Of a stretch of 64,000 nucleotides of DNA, positions 19,046 through 27,196 are shown piece by piece. Under the pieces are notes generated by a model. The model was not told the origin of the DNA and ran no database searches. It saw only the letters and a list, made by a program, of their open reading frames with translations. Numbering within the stretch: the stretch's first letter is position 1; the number at the start of each line of letters is the position of its first letter. Position numbers and translations under genes: made by a program. This DNA comes from Planctomycetota bacterium. GTDB taxonomy: Bacteria; Planctomycetota; SZUA-567; H5-PLA8. Where the stretch lies: the NCBI GenBank assembly GCA_023150555.1, contig JAKLKQ010000001.1, forward strand, positions 62,001-126,000. Direction: 5' to 3'.

Positions 19046-20032
19046 TTACTCCGCGACGACCCACAGCGGCCCGGGGTCTAAGACGAACGTGTTCAGGTAG
19101 AACGCGTGCGTGCCCTCGCCCAGGTCGCATTGGTAGACGGTACCTTTCGGTCCAACAATAAAGGTGCTGCGCCCAGTCTTGTCGTAGACGGCAGGGCAGG
19201 CGATCAGCGCGTAGCCGTTGACCAAGTTGCCGTTCTCGTCGAGGTAGGACCTCGCGCCGCCCGGTGCGTGCGGGCCCTGCGCGGCCAGCACCTTGAAGAC
19301 GTAACCGGCCTTCGGCCGCGCGGTGCCCGGATCGCCCTCGGCGTTGGCGAAGGCCGAATCGACCAGCGTCAGGTCACAGGACCCCGCGTGCTTCTCGAAG
19401 AGGCTGTTGTCGCCCGTGATCGACGTGGCGTACTCAAGCACCCCGTCGCTGTCCCAGTCGTAGCGGTGGTAGATGTCCTGCGCCTCGGCATACGTCTTGC
19501 ACGCGGCGATGGCGGCGGATTCGGGAGAACCGCATCGCGTGTGCAGCGTCATGCTTATCAACACCGTGCCGGTCCCCGCGAGCGTGGCCCAGCCGAGGAC
19601 GACGACTAGCGCCGCGATTATCAGGCTGGCCATGTGGTCTCGCCGGGAGCGGTTGCCAATCCACATGCCCAGCGCGGCCAGCCCCAGCGTGACCGGAATG
19701 CAGATCACGCCCGCCCAGACCGACGTCCAAAAGCAGAACAGGAACGCGGCCCACGCCACCAGCACGTACCAGAGCGCGCTGCCCGCGTTGGTCGCACCGT
19801 CCAGGCGCCGCACGTGCGCGCGCCAGAGCCCCACGAAGGCGCCGCACAGCGTGACGACCGTCATCAGCACTACCGGCACCAGGGGCGACGCGCTCTTCAG
19901 GCGGTTGTCGTCGGCGATCACCGGCATCCAGACGACCTGCGCGAACGTCAGCAGAATCAGAACCACGTAGACTTCGCCGAGCGTGAACTGAAAGCGCGGG
20001 CGCGGGATAGCCGGGTGCGGCAGGCTCTTCAC
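19046..20032 (-). CDS. DUF2950-like membrane protein (array member E, first gene)
   Basis: 328 residues, first gene of the array. It starts with GTG at 20032 preceded by GGAGGAG at a 7-nt spacing. The N-terminus PRPRFQFTLGEVYVVLILLT opens a multi-helix membrane region (about 1-170) with VGLWRAHVRRLDGATNAGSA, nearly the same as member D. The core follows: ESAAIAACKTYAEAQDIYHR, YDWDSDGVLEYATSITGDNS, EGDPGTARPKAGYVFKVLAA, QGPHAPGGARSYLDENGN, GYALIACPAVYDKTGRSTF and a final VAE. The extended similarity to D shows a recent duplication of the whole gene; A-C differ by having shorter membrane parts. Confidence 0.7.
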   Translation of the reverse strand: MKSLPHPAIPRPRFQFTLGEVYVVLILLTFAQVVWMPVIADDNRLKSASPLVPVVLMTVVTLCGAFVGLWRAHVRRLDGATNAGSALWYVLVAWAAFLFCFWTSVWAGVICIPVTLGLAALGMWIGNRSRRDHMASLIIAALVVVLGWATLAGTGTVLISMTLHTRCGSPESAAIAACKTYAEAQDIYHRYDWDSDGVLEYATSITGDNSLFEKHAGSCDLTLVDSAFANAEGDPGTARPKAGYVFKVLAAQGPHAPGGARSYLDENGNLVNGYALIACPAVYDKTGRSTFIVGPKGTVYQCDLGEGTHAFYLNTFVLDPGPLWVVAE

Positions 20033-20151
20033 GTGCGCTCCTCCGCGTTGATAAACGGAACGCGGCGCGTAGCATGATGGGCGTCACGGACGCCAAACGA
20101 CTTCGCCACGCAGATCGGGCAACCCACAGCCCGGGAAAGGCCCGCGCGCTC

Positions 20152-21183
20152 ATGCCCGCTCCCCGCCGCACTTCGAACCGCCCTCGCATCGCCGTCGTCG
20201 GCTGCGGGCGCATGGCCGCGAAGGTGCACCTGCCCAGCCTCGCGCATCTGGGCGCGACGAAGCGCTGCGACCTCGCCGCCGCCTGCGACCTCAACGCACA
20301 GGCCGCCGCCGAGACCGCCACGCGCTTCGGCTTCGCGCAGGCCTACACGGACCTCGACACGATGCTGAAGACCGAACGCCCCGACGGCGTCGTGGTGCTG
20401 ACGCAGACCGCCGTGATGGCGCGCGTCGCGGGGCGCGTGCTGCGCAAAGGCTTTCCGGTGATGCTCGAGAAGCCGCCCGGGCAATCGGCGAAGGAGTGCC
20501 GTTCGCTGATTCGCGCCGCGGCCGCCGGACGGCGCGGCGGCGTGAAGCACATGGTCGCGTTCAACCGGCGCTTCTGTCCGTTCGTGGCGCAAGCCCACGC
20601 GCTGCAGGCGGGCAAGCAGCCCCAGGGCGCGAGCGGCCTCATGTACCGCGCCGGGCGCCAGGATGCCGACTTCTGGACGACGGCGATCCACAGCATCGAC
20701 GCTTTGCGTTACCTCGGCGGCGAAATGGAGCGCGTGGATACCGAGCGCGTCGTGCTGCCCGGCGACAGGGCCGCGTCCTTTATCATGCGAATCGGCTACG
20801 CGTCGGGCGGCGCCGGCACGCTGAGCATCCGGCCCGTCGCCGGCGTGCGCCTGGAAGAGTACGATCTCTTCGCGGGCAATCGGGTCGCGCGCGTGCGCTT
20901 CTGCATGGGCTGGCCCCACGACGCGCCCGGCGACTGCCGCCTGTACGAGGGCGACCGGCAGCTGCCTATCGCCGACGCGCTGAAGCCGTTCGCGAAGCTG
21001 CGCGCGAAGAAGGATCTCTTCGGCGCCGTCCAGGCCGGCTTCTATGGCGAGAACGCGGCCTTTGTGGAAGCGCTGGCGACCGGCAAGCCGATGGGCCCGA
21101 GCCTGTCCGAGTCGCTCGCGTCGGTCGAGATCGGCGAAGCGATGCAGGCCGGGCGCCGCTGGAAGCTGCGCGCGGGGCGGTAG
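20152..21183 (+). CDS. Gfo/Idh/MocA-family oxidoreductase (second copy)
   Basis: 343 residues from ATG 20152, chosen because the Rossmann motif begins right after it (RIAVVGCGRMAAKVHLPSL, GxGxxA) and GGGAAAGG lies upstream; the open frame extends 26 codons further without homology. The family EKP motif is intact here (VMLEKPPGQS), unlike the gene at 5.3 kb. The C-terminal domain has FNRRFCPF and DFWTTAIHSIDALRYL, the latter holding the usual Asp and His of this family. The substrate is probably a sugar or cyclitol, but context gives no hint. It diverges from the DUF2950 array. Confidence 0.85.
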   Translation: MPAPRRTSNRPRIAVVGCGRMAAKVHLPSLAHLGATKRCDLAAACDLNAQAAAETATRFGFAQAYTDLDTMLKTERPDGVVVLTQTAVMARVAGRVLRKGFPVMLEKPPGQSAKECRSLIRAAAAGRRGGVKHMVAFNRRFCPFVAQAHALQAGKQPQGASGLMYRAGRQDADFWTTAIHSIDALRYLGGEMERVDTERVVLPGDRAASFIMRIGYASGGAGTLSIRPVAGVRLEEYDLFAGNRVARVRFCMGWPHDAPGDCRLYEGDRQLPIADALKPFAKLRAKKDLFGAVQAGFYGENAAFVEALATGKPMGPSLSESLASVEIGEAMQAGRRWKLRAGR

Positions 21184-21197
21184 CGAAGCGAAGCGCG

Positions 21198-21788
21198 TCA
21201 TTCGGGTGTGATCCAGCCATTGAACCGGTACGCCCGCTGGCACGACTGCGAGATCGCTTCCGCGTCTCCGAACGCAGGATCCGTCAACGTCAGATCACTC
21301 TTTGGCGGACAGAGCGGCCAGCAGAAGCACTCGTAGAGGCCCTTCGAGCCCGCGCCGTAGAGCAGCGACCACGCGCAGAGCACGCAGCCGAACGCCGCGC
21401 ACAGCGACGCCGCGCACTTTCCGCCGAAGAGCCTCGCCATCGCGAAGCCCGCGATCATCCCCACGCGGGTAACCAGGATCACGCTCAGCGCGCAGACCGC
21501 GGTGACCTGGAAGCCGCTGCGTTCGAGGTGGCCTTCGTACAAGCCGCTCGCGGCGCGCATCGGCTCCATCAGCAGATGGAAGCCGGCAAAGGTCAGCGCG
21601 GCAAGGAGGAGCAGGTCGGTGAGGCGGAACGACAGGCCCCGCTTCGCCCGTCCGCCCTCCCTGCCGGCCCCGCTGGCCTCGCAGGCCCGTTCGTCACTCC
21701 CGCAGGCGGCCCGCGCTCCCCGTGTCTCCCCCGCTTTGGCGCCTCCTCGCCAATTGCGCAGTGACAAGATCTGTCCAAGCGATCGCAT
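21198..21788 (-). CDS. Membrane protein of unknown function
   Basis: 196 residues from ATG 21788; a TTG at 21833 would add 15. After a low-complexity, charged N-terminal 50 residues comes SFRLTDLLLLAALTFAGFHL, the same style of opening as the F-x-L-x-(E/D) segments of the DUF2950 array members, then two or three more hydrophobic segments (about 90-140) and a Cys-rich part (YECFCWPLCPP). The end (DPAFGDAEAISQSCQRAYRF) faintly recalls the 'DAAFANSEGDPG' part of the array proteins, so it may be a truncated relative. It lies 14 nt from the convergent oxidoreductase stop. Confidence 0.5.
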   Translation of the reverse strand: MRSLGQILSLRNWRGGAKAGETRGARAACGSDERACEASGAGREGGRAKRGLSFRLTDLLLLAALTFAGFHLLMEPMRAASGLYEGHLERSGFQVTAVCALSVILVTRVGMIAGFAMARLFGGKCAASLCAAFGCVLCAWSLLYGAGSKGLYECFCWPLCPPKSDLTLTDPAFGDAEAISQSCQRAYRFNGWITPE

Positions 21789-21996
21789 GGGGAACTGGGC
21801 GTGCAATGGCGAGGCCAAAAGATCGGCGCGCAAAGGCCGCGGCGCCGCCCGACGCGAGGTGCATGGCGAGGTGCGCGGAATCGCGTGCGTTTATTTTACG
21901 ATTGTTTTACGGTGTAAATATCGCGTTGGCGATGGCGGGCGTGATTGGGACGTTCGCGAGTGACAATGCACGTCGCGCGGTGACGCATTTCGGCAA

Positions 21997-24900
21997 TCAA
22001 TAGTCGTCGCCGCCGCGCCCGCCCCGGTAGCCGCCGCCGCCGTTGCGGCGCTTCCAGGCGGGCTCGGCGGCCTTGCGGATGCGGTTGCCTTCGGCGGCGA
22101 TCTTGATCGAGCCCGGCGGGAGCAGTTCGTGCAGGCCCGCGAAGAGTTCGTTGCTGGGGCGCACGCCGAGCTTGCGGTCGGCGCGCACGACAACGGTGGA
22201 CGGCGCGCCGCCGTTGGGCAGTTCGACCTGGAACCAGACGGGCTTGGGGCCGGGGTGCGCCTTCAAAAGCTGCAGCAGGCTCTCGAGCTTCGAGAGGATC
22301 TGCTTCTCCGCGTCGGCGGCGGACGCTTCGTGGCCGTTGCCGTTGCCGCTTTCCTCAGTCTTAGCCTTGGCGCTCTTCTTGCCCTTCTTCTTTCCGGCCT
22401 TCTCGCCGTCTTCGCTATCGCCGCCGTTCCCGTTCGCAGGCGCGCCTTCGCCCTTCAGGGTCAGGCTGATGGCGGCGCAGTACTTCTGCACGGCGGCGTC
22501 GAGCGGCATCAGTTCCTCGACCAGCACCGAGACGCTGTTTCCGCCCAGCTCGCTGGTGCGGACCTTGCCGCGCAGGAAGCAGACGACGTCGCTGCGGACT
22601 TGGTCCTTGAACTTCTCGTAGGCGCGCGGGAAGACGACGGCCTGCACGCTGCCGGTGAAGTCTTCGACGACCATCACAGCCATCTTCTCGCCCTTGGCGC
22701 GCGTGGTCTTGAACTGCACGGCGTTGACGTAGCCGCCCAGCACGACCTCGTAGTCGTCGGTGACCTTGCCGAGTTCTTTGCAGGGTTTCGAGGAGATGCC
22801 TTCGACCAGTTCGCGCACGTCGGCGAGCGGATGGCCGGAGAAGTAGAAGCCCAGGACCTTCTTTTCCTCTTCCAGGCGCTGCTGGTCGGGCCACGCGGCG
22901 ACGGGCGGCAGCACGGGGGCCGCGGCGGCGCCTTCGTCCTCGGCGAAGAGCGAACCCTGGCCGGTCTCGCGGTCGCGGCGCGCGGCGGCGCCCTGGGCCA
23001 TGGCGTCTTCCAGCGCGGCGAGCAGGCGCGCGCGGCCGCCGTCGTCGGCCAGACAATCGAAGGCGCCGGCCTTGATCAGTCCTTCGATGCAGCCCTTGTT
23101 GACGGCCTTGCCATCGATGCGCTCGCAGAACTCGAAGAGGTCCTTGAACGGCCCGTCGGCCTTGCGCGCGGCGACGATGTTCTCGACGGCGCGTTCGCCG
23201 ACGCCCTTGATGGCGGCGAGCGCGAAGCGCAGGGTCTTGCCGTCGTCGCCTTCGACGAGGAAGCGGTCGGCGCTGGCGTTGATGTCGGGGCCGGCGATGG
23301 TGAGGCCGATGCGGCGGGACTCTTCGATGTACTCGACGACTTTCTCGGTAGCGCCACGGTTGAGCGTCAGCAGCGCGGCCATGTATTCGGCGGGGTAGTT
23401 CGCCTTCAGGTAGCCGGTCTGGTACGCGACGAAGGCGTACGCCGCGGCGTGGGACTTGTTGAAGCCGTACTCGGCGAACTTCGCGATCAACTCGTAGAGG
23501 GCCTCGGCCTTCTCCTTCGCGATGCCGCGTTCGACGCAGCCCTTCACGAACTGGACGCCGTACTTCTCCATCAGGTCCTTCTTCTTCTTGCCCATCGCCT
23601 TGCGCAGCGAATCTGCTTCGCTGAGCGTGAAGCCCGCGAGCTGGTTGGCGATCTGCATCACCTGTTCCTGGTAGACGATGATGCCGTAGGTGTCCTTGAG
23701 GATGGGCTCGAGCTGCGGGACCAGGTAGTCGATGGGTTCGCGGCCGTGCTTGCGGTTCACGAAGACCGGGATGTTGTCCATCGGGCCCGGGCGGAACATG
23801 GCGTTGAGCGCGGTGAGGTCTTCCAGGCAGTCGGGGCGCGCCTGGACGAGCATGGCGACCATGCCGTCGGATTCGAACTGGAAGATGCCCTTGGCCTCGC
23901 CACGGCTGAGCATCGCGTAGACCTTCATGTCGTCCAGGGGCACGGTGTCGAGGTCGATCGAGACGCCGTGGCGTTCCTTGATGAACGCGCACGCGGTGTG
24001 CAGGATCGTCAGAGTTTCCAGGCCCAGGAAGTCGATCTTCAGCAGGCCCACCGCGTCGATGTGGCTCATCTCGTACTGCGTCAGCAGCGCGCCGTCCTTG
24101 TCCTTGTACAGCGGGCAGTACTCGGGCAGGGGCTTGTCGGCGACGACCAGGCCCGCGGCGTGGCGCCCGGGGTTGCGCGCCAGGCCTTCGATGCGGCGCG
24201 CGAGGTCGATCAGCTTCTGCGTCCGCGAATCGCGGTTGTAGAGGGCCTTGAAGTCCGGGTCGTCGTCGACGGCGTGGATCGCGGGGCTGGCGGGGTCGGT
24301 GCGCGGCGCGAGGGTGATCTTCTTGCCGGGGTCGCCGGGGATCATCTTGGCGACGGTGTCGACCTCGGCCAGCGGCACGTCCATCACGCGGCCGATGTCG
24401 CGGACGGCGGCCTTGGCCTTCATGCTGTTGAAGGTGATGATGCCGGCGGTGCAGTCGCGGCCGTACTTGTCCTGCACGAACTCAATGATCTCGCCGCGGC
24501 GGCTCTGGCAGAAGTCGATGTCGATGTCGGGCATCTCGTTGCGGCCTTCGTTCACGAAACGCTCGAAGAGCAGGTTGTACTTCAGCGGGTCGAGGTTCGT
24601 GATGCCGAGGGCGAAGCAGACGATGCTTCCGGCGGCGCTGCCGCGGCCGGGGCCGACGGGGATGCCGCGCGCGCGCGCCTCGCGCACGATGTCCCAGACG
24701 ATCAGCAGGTAACCGACGAAGCCCATCTTGGCGAGCACGCGCAGTTCCTCTTCGGCGCGCGCCTTCACGTGCGGCGGCAGCTTGTCGCCGTAACGTTCCT
24801 TCAGGCCCTCGTAGACGCGGTCGCGGAAGAACTTCTCGGGCTTCTCGCCGCCGGGCACGGGGAACTTCGGGTAGTGGTACTCGCCGAACTTCAGCTCCAC

Positions 24901-25803
24901 GTTGCAGCGTTCGGCGATCTCCATCGTGTTGACCAGCGCTTCGGGCAGGTCGGGGAAGAGCAGCTGCATCTCCTCGCCGCTCTTGAGGTAGAACTCGTCG
25001 CACGCGAACTTCAGGCGGTTGGGATCGCTGAGCAGCTTCGCGGTGCCGATGCACAGCAGCGCGTCGTGCGCCTCGGCGTCCTCGCGCGAGGTGTAATGGC
25101 TGTCGTTGGTGGCGATGAGCTTTCCGCCCAGCTCCCGCGCGAGCTTGATGATGGCCTCGTTGACCTTCTTCTGCGCGCGGAAGAGTTCCTGGGCCTCGTC
25201 GCCGGACGTGGCGAGGTCGATGTTGCCGCACTGGTTCTGCAGTTCGAAGTAGAAGTTGTCCTTGCCGAAGATCTCGAGGTAGCGCCCGGCCAGGCGCCTG
25301 GCGGCCTCGTAGTCCTTGTGCAGCACGGCCTGCGGGACCTCGCTGCCGATGCAGCCGGTGGAACCGATCAGGCCCTTGGCGTACGCGGCCAGCGCGTCCA
25401 TGTCGATGCGCGGATGCATGTAGAAGCCTTCCGCCCAGCCGAGGGAGGAGAGCTTCATGAGGTTCTTGTAGCCGTCCAGGTCGGCGGCCCAGAGCAGGCA
25501 GTGATGGTCGTAATCGCCGTCGATCTTCTCGCGGCCGGTGCGCGAGTGGCCGCCGGGCACGATGTAGGCTTCCATGCCCAGGATGGGCTTGAGGCCCGCC
25601 TCGCCCTTCTCCTTCGCCGCCTTGGTGGCTTCGCGGCAGGCATTGTAGAACTCGATCACGCCGAACATGTTGCCATGGTCAGTGATGGCGAGGGCCTTCT
25701 GACCCAGGTGGCGCGCGCGCTTGACGACGTCGCCGATGCGCGAGGCGCCGTCGAGCAGGCTGTACTGGGTGTGGGTGTGGAGGTGGCAGAAATCGACGGG
25801 CAT
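21997..25803 (-). CDS. dnaE: DNA polymerase III alpha subunit
   Basis: Replicative polymerase, 1268 residues from ATG 25803, which opens directly with the PHP domain (HLHTHTQYSLLDG). The PHP metal site appears complete (AITDHGNMFG, DSHYTSREDAEAHDALLCIG). The catalytic acidic motif is MPDIDIDFCQSRRGE, with GPGRGSAAGSIVCF before it. An OB-fold follows (VVLGGYVNAVQFKTTRAKGE). Two oddities sit at the C-terminus: a Gly/Asn/Lys/Glu low-complexity insert (about 1135-1175) and a tail of RRNGGGGYRGGRGG ending in DDY. The promoter is listed separately. A very long open frame antisense to it is a GC-bias artefact. Confidence 0.97.
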   Translation of the reverse strand: MPVDFCHLHTHTQYSLLDGASRIGDVVKRARHLGQKALAITDHGNMFGVIEFYNACREATKAAKEKGEAGLKPILGMEAYIVPGGHSRTGREKIDGDYDHHCLLWAADLDGYKNLMKLSSLGWAEGFYMHPRIDMDALAAYAKGLIGSTGCIGSEVPQAVLHKDYEAARRLAGRYLEIFGKDNFYFELQNQCGNIDLATSGDEAQELFRAQKKVNEAIIKLARELGGKLIATNDSHYTSREDAEAHDALLCIGTAKLLSDPNRLKFACDEFYLKSGEEMQLLFPDLPEALVNTMEIAERCNVELKFGEYHYPKFPVPGGEKPEKFFRDRVYEGLKERYGDKLPPHVKARAEEELRVLAKMGFVGYLLIVWDIVREARARGIPVGPGRGSAAGSIVCFALGITNLDPLKYNLLFERFVNEGRNEMPDIDIDFCQSRRGEIIEFVQDKYGRDCTAGIITFNSMKAKAAVRDIGRVMDVPLAEVDTVAKMIPGDPGKKITLAPRTDPASPAIHAVDDDPDFKALYNRDSRTQKLIDLARRIEGLARNPGRHAAGLVVADKPLPEYCPLYKDKDGALLTQYEMSHIDAVGLLKIDFLGLETLTILHTACAFIKERHGVSIDLDTVPLDDMKVYAMLSRGEAKGIFQFESDGMVAMLVQARPDCLEDLTALNAMFRPGPMDNIPVFVNRKHGREPIDYLVPQLEPILKDTYGIIVYQEQVMQIANQLAGFTLSEADSLRKAMGKKKKDLMEKYGVQFVKGCVERGIAKEKAEALYELIAKFAEYGFNKSHAAAYAFVAYQTGYLKANYPAEYMAALLTLNRGATEKVVEYIEESRRIGLTIAGPDINASADRFLVEGDDGKTLRFALAAIKGVGERAVENIVAARKADGPFKDLFEFCERIDGKAVNKGCIEGLIKAGAFDCLADDGGRARLLAALEDAMAQGAAARRDRETGQGSLFAEDEGAAAAPVLPPVAAWPDQQRLEEEKKVLGFYFSGHPLADVRELVEGISSKPCKELGKVTDDYEVVLGGYVNAVQFKTTRAKGEKMAVMVVEDFTGSVQAVVFPRAYEKFKDQVRSDVVCFLRGKVRTSELGGNSVSVLVEELMPLDAAVQKYCAAISLTLKGEGAPANGNGGDSEDGEKAGKKKGKKSAKAKTEESGNGNGHEASAADAEKQILSKLESLLQLLKAHPGPKPVWFQVELPNGGAPSTVVVRADRKLGVRPSNELFAGLHELLPPGSIKIAAEGNRIRKAAEPAWKRRNGGGGYRGGRGGDDY

Positions 25804-25877
25804 GGGCGCGCGTCCCCCGTTCGGCCGCGCCTCCCCCACGGCGGCGCAAGCTCGCAGATCGCGTTACCGAAGGGAGC

Positions 25878-25906
25878 AGTATAGGCAGCGCGGGCTGGAA
25901 AATGAA
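25878..25906 (-). promoter_or_regulatory. Candidate dnaE promoter
   Basis: On the minus strand TTCATT (25906-25901) and TATACT (25883-25878) are 17 nt apart, about 75 nt before the dnaE ATG. The -10 is strong; the -35 is moderate. Confidence 0.5.
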
Positions 25907-25957
25907 GTCAATAGGCGACCGGGGCGCAAATTTCTCGCCCGGAAGCTGCAAGCTCCC

Positions 25958-26593
25958 CTACGGCTTGCTCTTGTAGATCTCGGGATTCAGGTTGGGGTCG
26001 TTGTACATCTTGAACTGGCGGTAGAGCTTCAACTGCATCTGGCCCTTGAAGAGCGCGTCGAAGTGGCGCTGCAGGGCGGTGACCAGGTCCTTCCACTGCT
26101 GCTCCAGCGTCATGCGCTTGGCCTTGCAGCGGTCGCGGTGGGCCTCGTCGGCGTCGGTGCGCTCTTCCTGCTCGCGCATGTGGTAGATCTTCAGCGAGAG
26201 AATCGAGAGGCGGTCGACGGTGGCGCCGGGGGTCTCGCTGTTCCACGGCGCGGTCTCGGGGGCCTTCACGTCGCGCTGATGGAGCATGAACATGAAGTAC
26301 TCGTCGAGTTCCTCGATGAGGTTGTTGCGCTTCTGGTTCAGGCCGTCGATGCGGCGCTTGACGTCGGCGATGACCTTGTCGGGGGCGTTGGGCGCGCGGG
26401 CCTTGTCTTCCTCGTGCCACAAGTCGTAATTCTTGCGGTGCTGCTCCATGACCTTCTTGGCCATGGGGCTGGGCGGCAGCTCTTCCTGCAGGCCCTCGTG
26501 CCAGCCTTCGGTCCAGACGAGTTGGCTCTCGGCGATCTTCTTCGCCAAGGCGTCCAGCGGCACGTCCTTGGGCAACGGTTGGGTTACGCTCAT
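25958..26593 (-). CDS. DUF4254 family protein
   Basis: 211 residues, soluble, mostly helical. It shows the DUF4254 pattern: a leading W-x-x-E/G segment, then VMEQHRKNYDLWHEEDKARA with the LWxxED signature near 50-69, VKRRIDGLNQKRNNLIEELD, and TPGATVDRLSILSLKIYHM around 120-140. No membrane segment or known catalytic motif is present. In other bacteria members occur near polysaccharide or glycosyltransferase genes, which is not the case here: it lies downstream of nothing obvious and 154 nt beyond the dnaE start, same strand. Function unknown. Confidence 0.8.
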   Translation of the reverse strand: MSVTQPLPKDVPLDALAKKIAESQLVWTEGWHEGLQEELPPSPMAKKVMEQHRKNYDLWHEEDKARAPNAPDKVIADVKRRIDGLNQKRNNLIEELDEYFMFMLHQRDVKAPETAPWNSETPGATVDRLSILSLKIYHMREQEERTDADEAHRDRCKAKRMTLEQQWKDLVTALQRHFDALFKGQMQLKLYRQFKMYNDPNLNPEIYKSKP

Positions 26594-26675
26594 GGCCGAA
26601 AAGCCTACCCGTTGCCGAATCCAGCGCCAGCGAAAGGCAGCCCTCCCGGCATCCTCCCGCCGGGGCGGAATCCAG

Positions 26676-26704
26676 TTGAAAAATCCGGCGGGCTAAGCCA
26701 TAGT
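26676..26704 (+). promoter_or_regulatory. Candidate promoter of the small lipoprotein gene
   Basis: TTGAAA (26676-26681) and CATAGT (26699-26704) are 17 nt apart and face the lipoprotein, giving a leader of about 100 nt. That leader holds the small stem CCTCC...GGAGG near 26746-26763. CATAGT recurs as the -10 at 51246-51251. Confidence 0.5.
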
Positions 26705-26810
26705 CCGTGCGCCTGTCTGGACATCGAACGCCGGGCGTCCGGCCGCCTCCTTTATAGGGGAGGTTCCGAGACGGGTTACGGGAAACCTGGGGTAGGCGGA
26801 GGAGAAGATC

Positions 26811-26987
26811 ATGCTGAAGCGTGTTGCGCTGGTTCTGATCGCGGGCGTCTGTGTCCTGGGCGCCATGTCGGGCTGCGCCGAGAAGAAGAAGACGGGCCTG
26901 GAAGGCGCCATCGACAAAGCCGCCGACAAGGCCAAGGAAGGCGCGAAGGAAGCAGAGAAGAAGGTCAACGAGGAACTGAACAAGTAA
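26811..26987 (+). CDS. Small lipoprotein, 58 residues
   Basis: Starts at ATG 26811 after a strong GGAGGAG at 26798-26804. Residues 1-21 form a lipoprotein signal with lipobox MSGC (Cys22), followed by EKKKTG and a highly charged helix rich in Lys, Ala and Glu (IDKAADKAKEGAKEAEKK). This resembles entericidin or small YtxH-like lipoproteins in size and style, but I cannot assign it. It is flanked by its own promoter and an intrinsic terminator, so it is probably a monocistronic, highly expressed envelope peptide. It is too short for many gene finders. Confidence 0.85.
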   Translation: MLKRVALVLIAGVCVLGAMSGCAEKKKTGLEGAIDKAADKAKEGAKEAEKKVNEELNK

Positions 26988-27010
26988 CTTCGGTTCAGCT
27001 GCACGTAAAA

Positions 27011-27045
27011 CGCGGGGCGCCGCCAAGCGCGGACCCCGCGTTTTT
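27011..27045 (+). terminator. Rho-independent terminator of the lipoprotein gene
   Basis: CGCGGGG (27011-27017)...CCCCGCG (27034-27040) followed by TTTTT; flanking A and T runs can extend the stem. It lies 23 nt past the lipoprotein stop. Confidence 0.85.
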
Positions 27046-27196
27046 CTTTGGCTCGAAGCCCCTCGAGGCGCTTGAAGAGGCCCTGCCGCCGGGACGTCCC
27101 TATCTCGAGCGCCGTTTGCGCCGCACCGGCAGGCTGTTACCATGAAAGAGGTACGCCATGCCGCCGGCTTCTCGAACGAATAGATGGGAGGTTCCC

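Noticed and set aside
22129-25884. A 1251-codon open frame antisense to dnaE
   Set aside because: It mirrors the GC-biased codon pattern of dnaE; no motif is recognisable and dnaE has complete catalytic motifs on the other strand.
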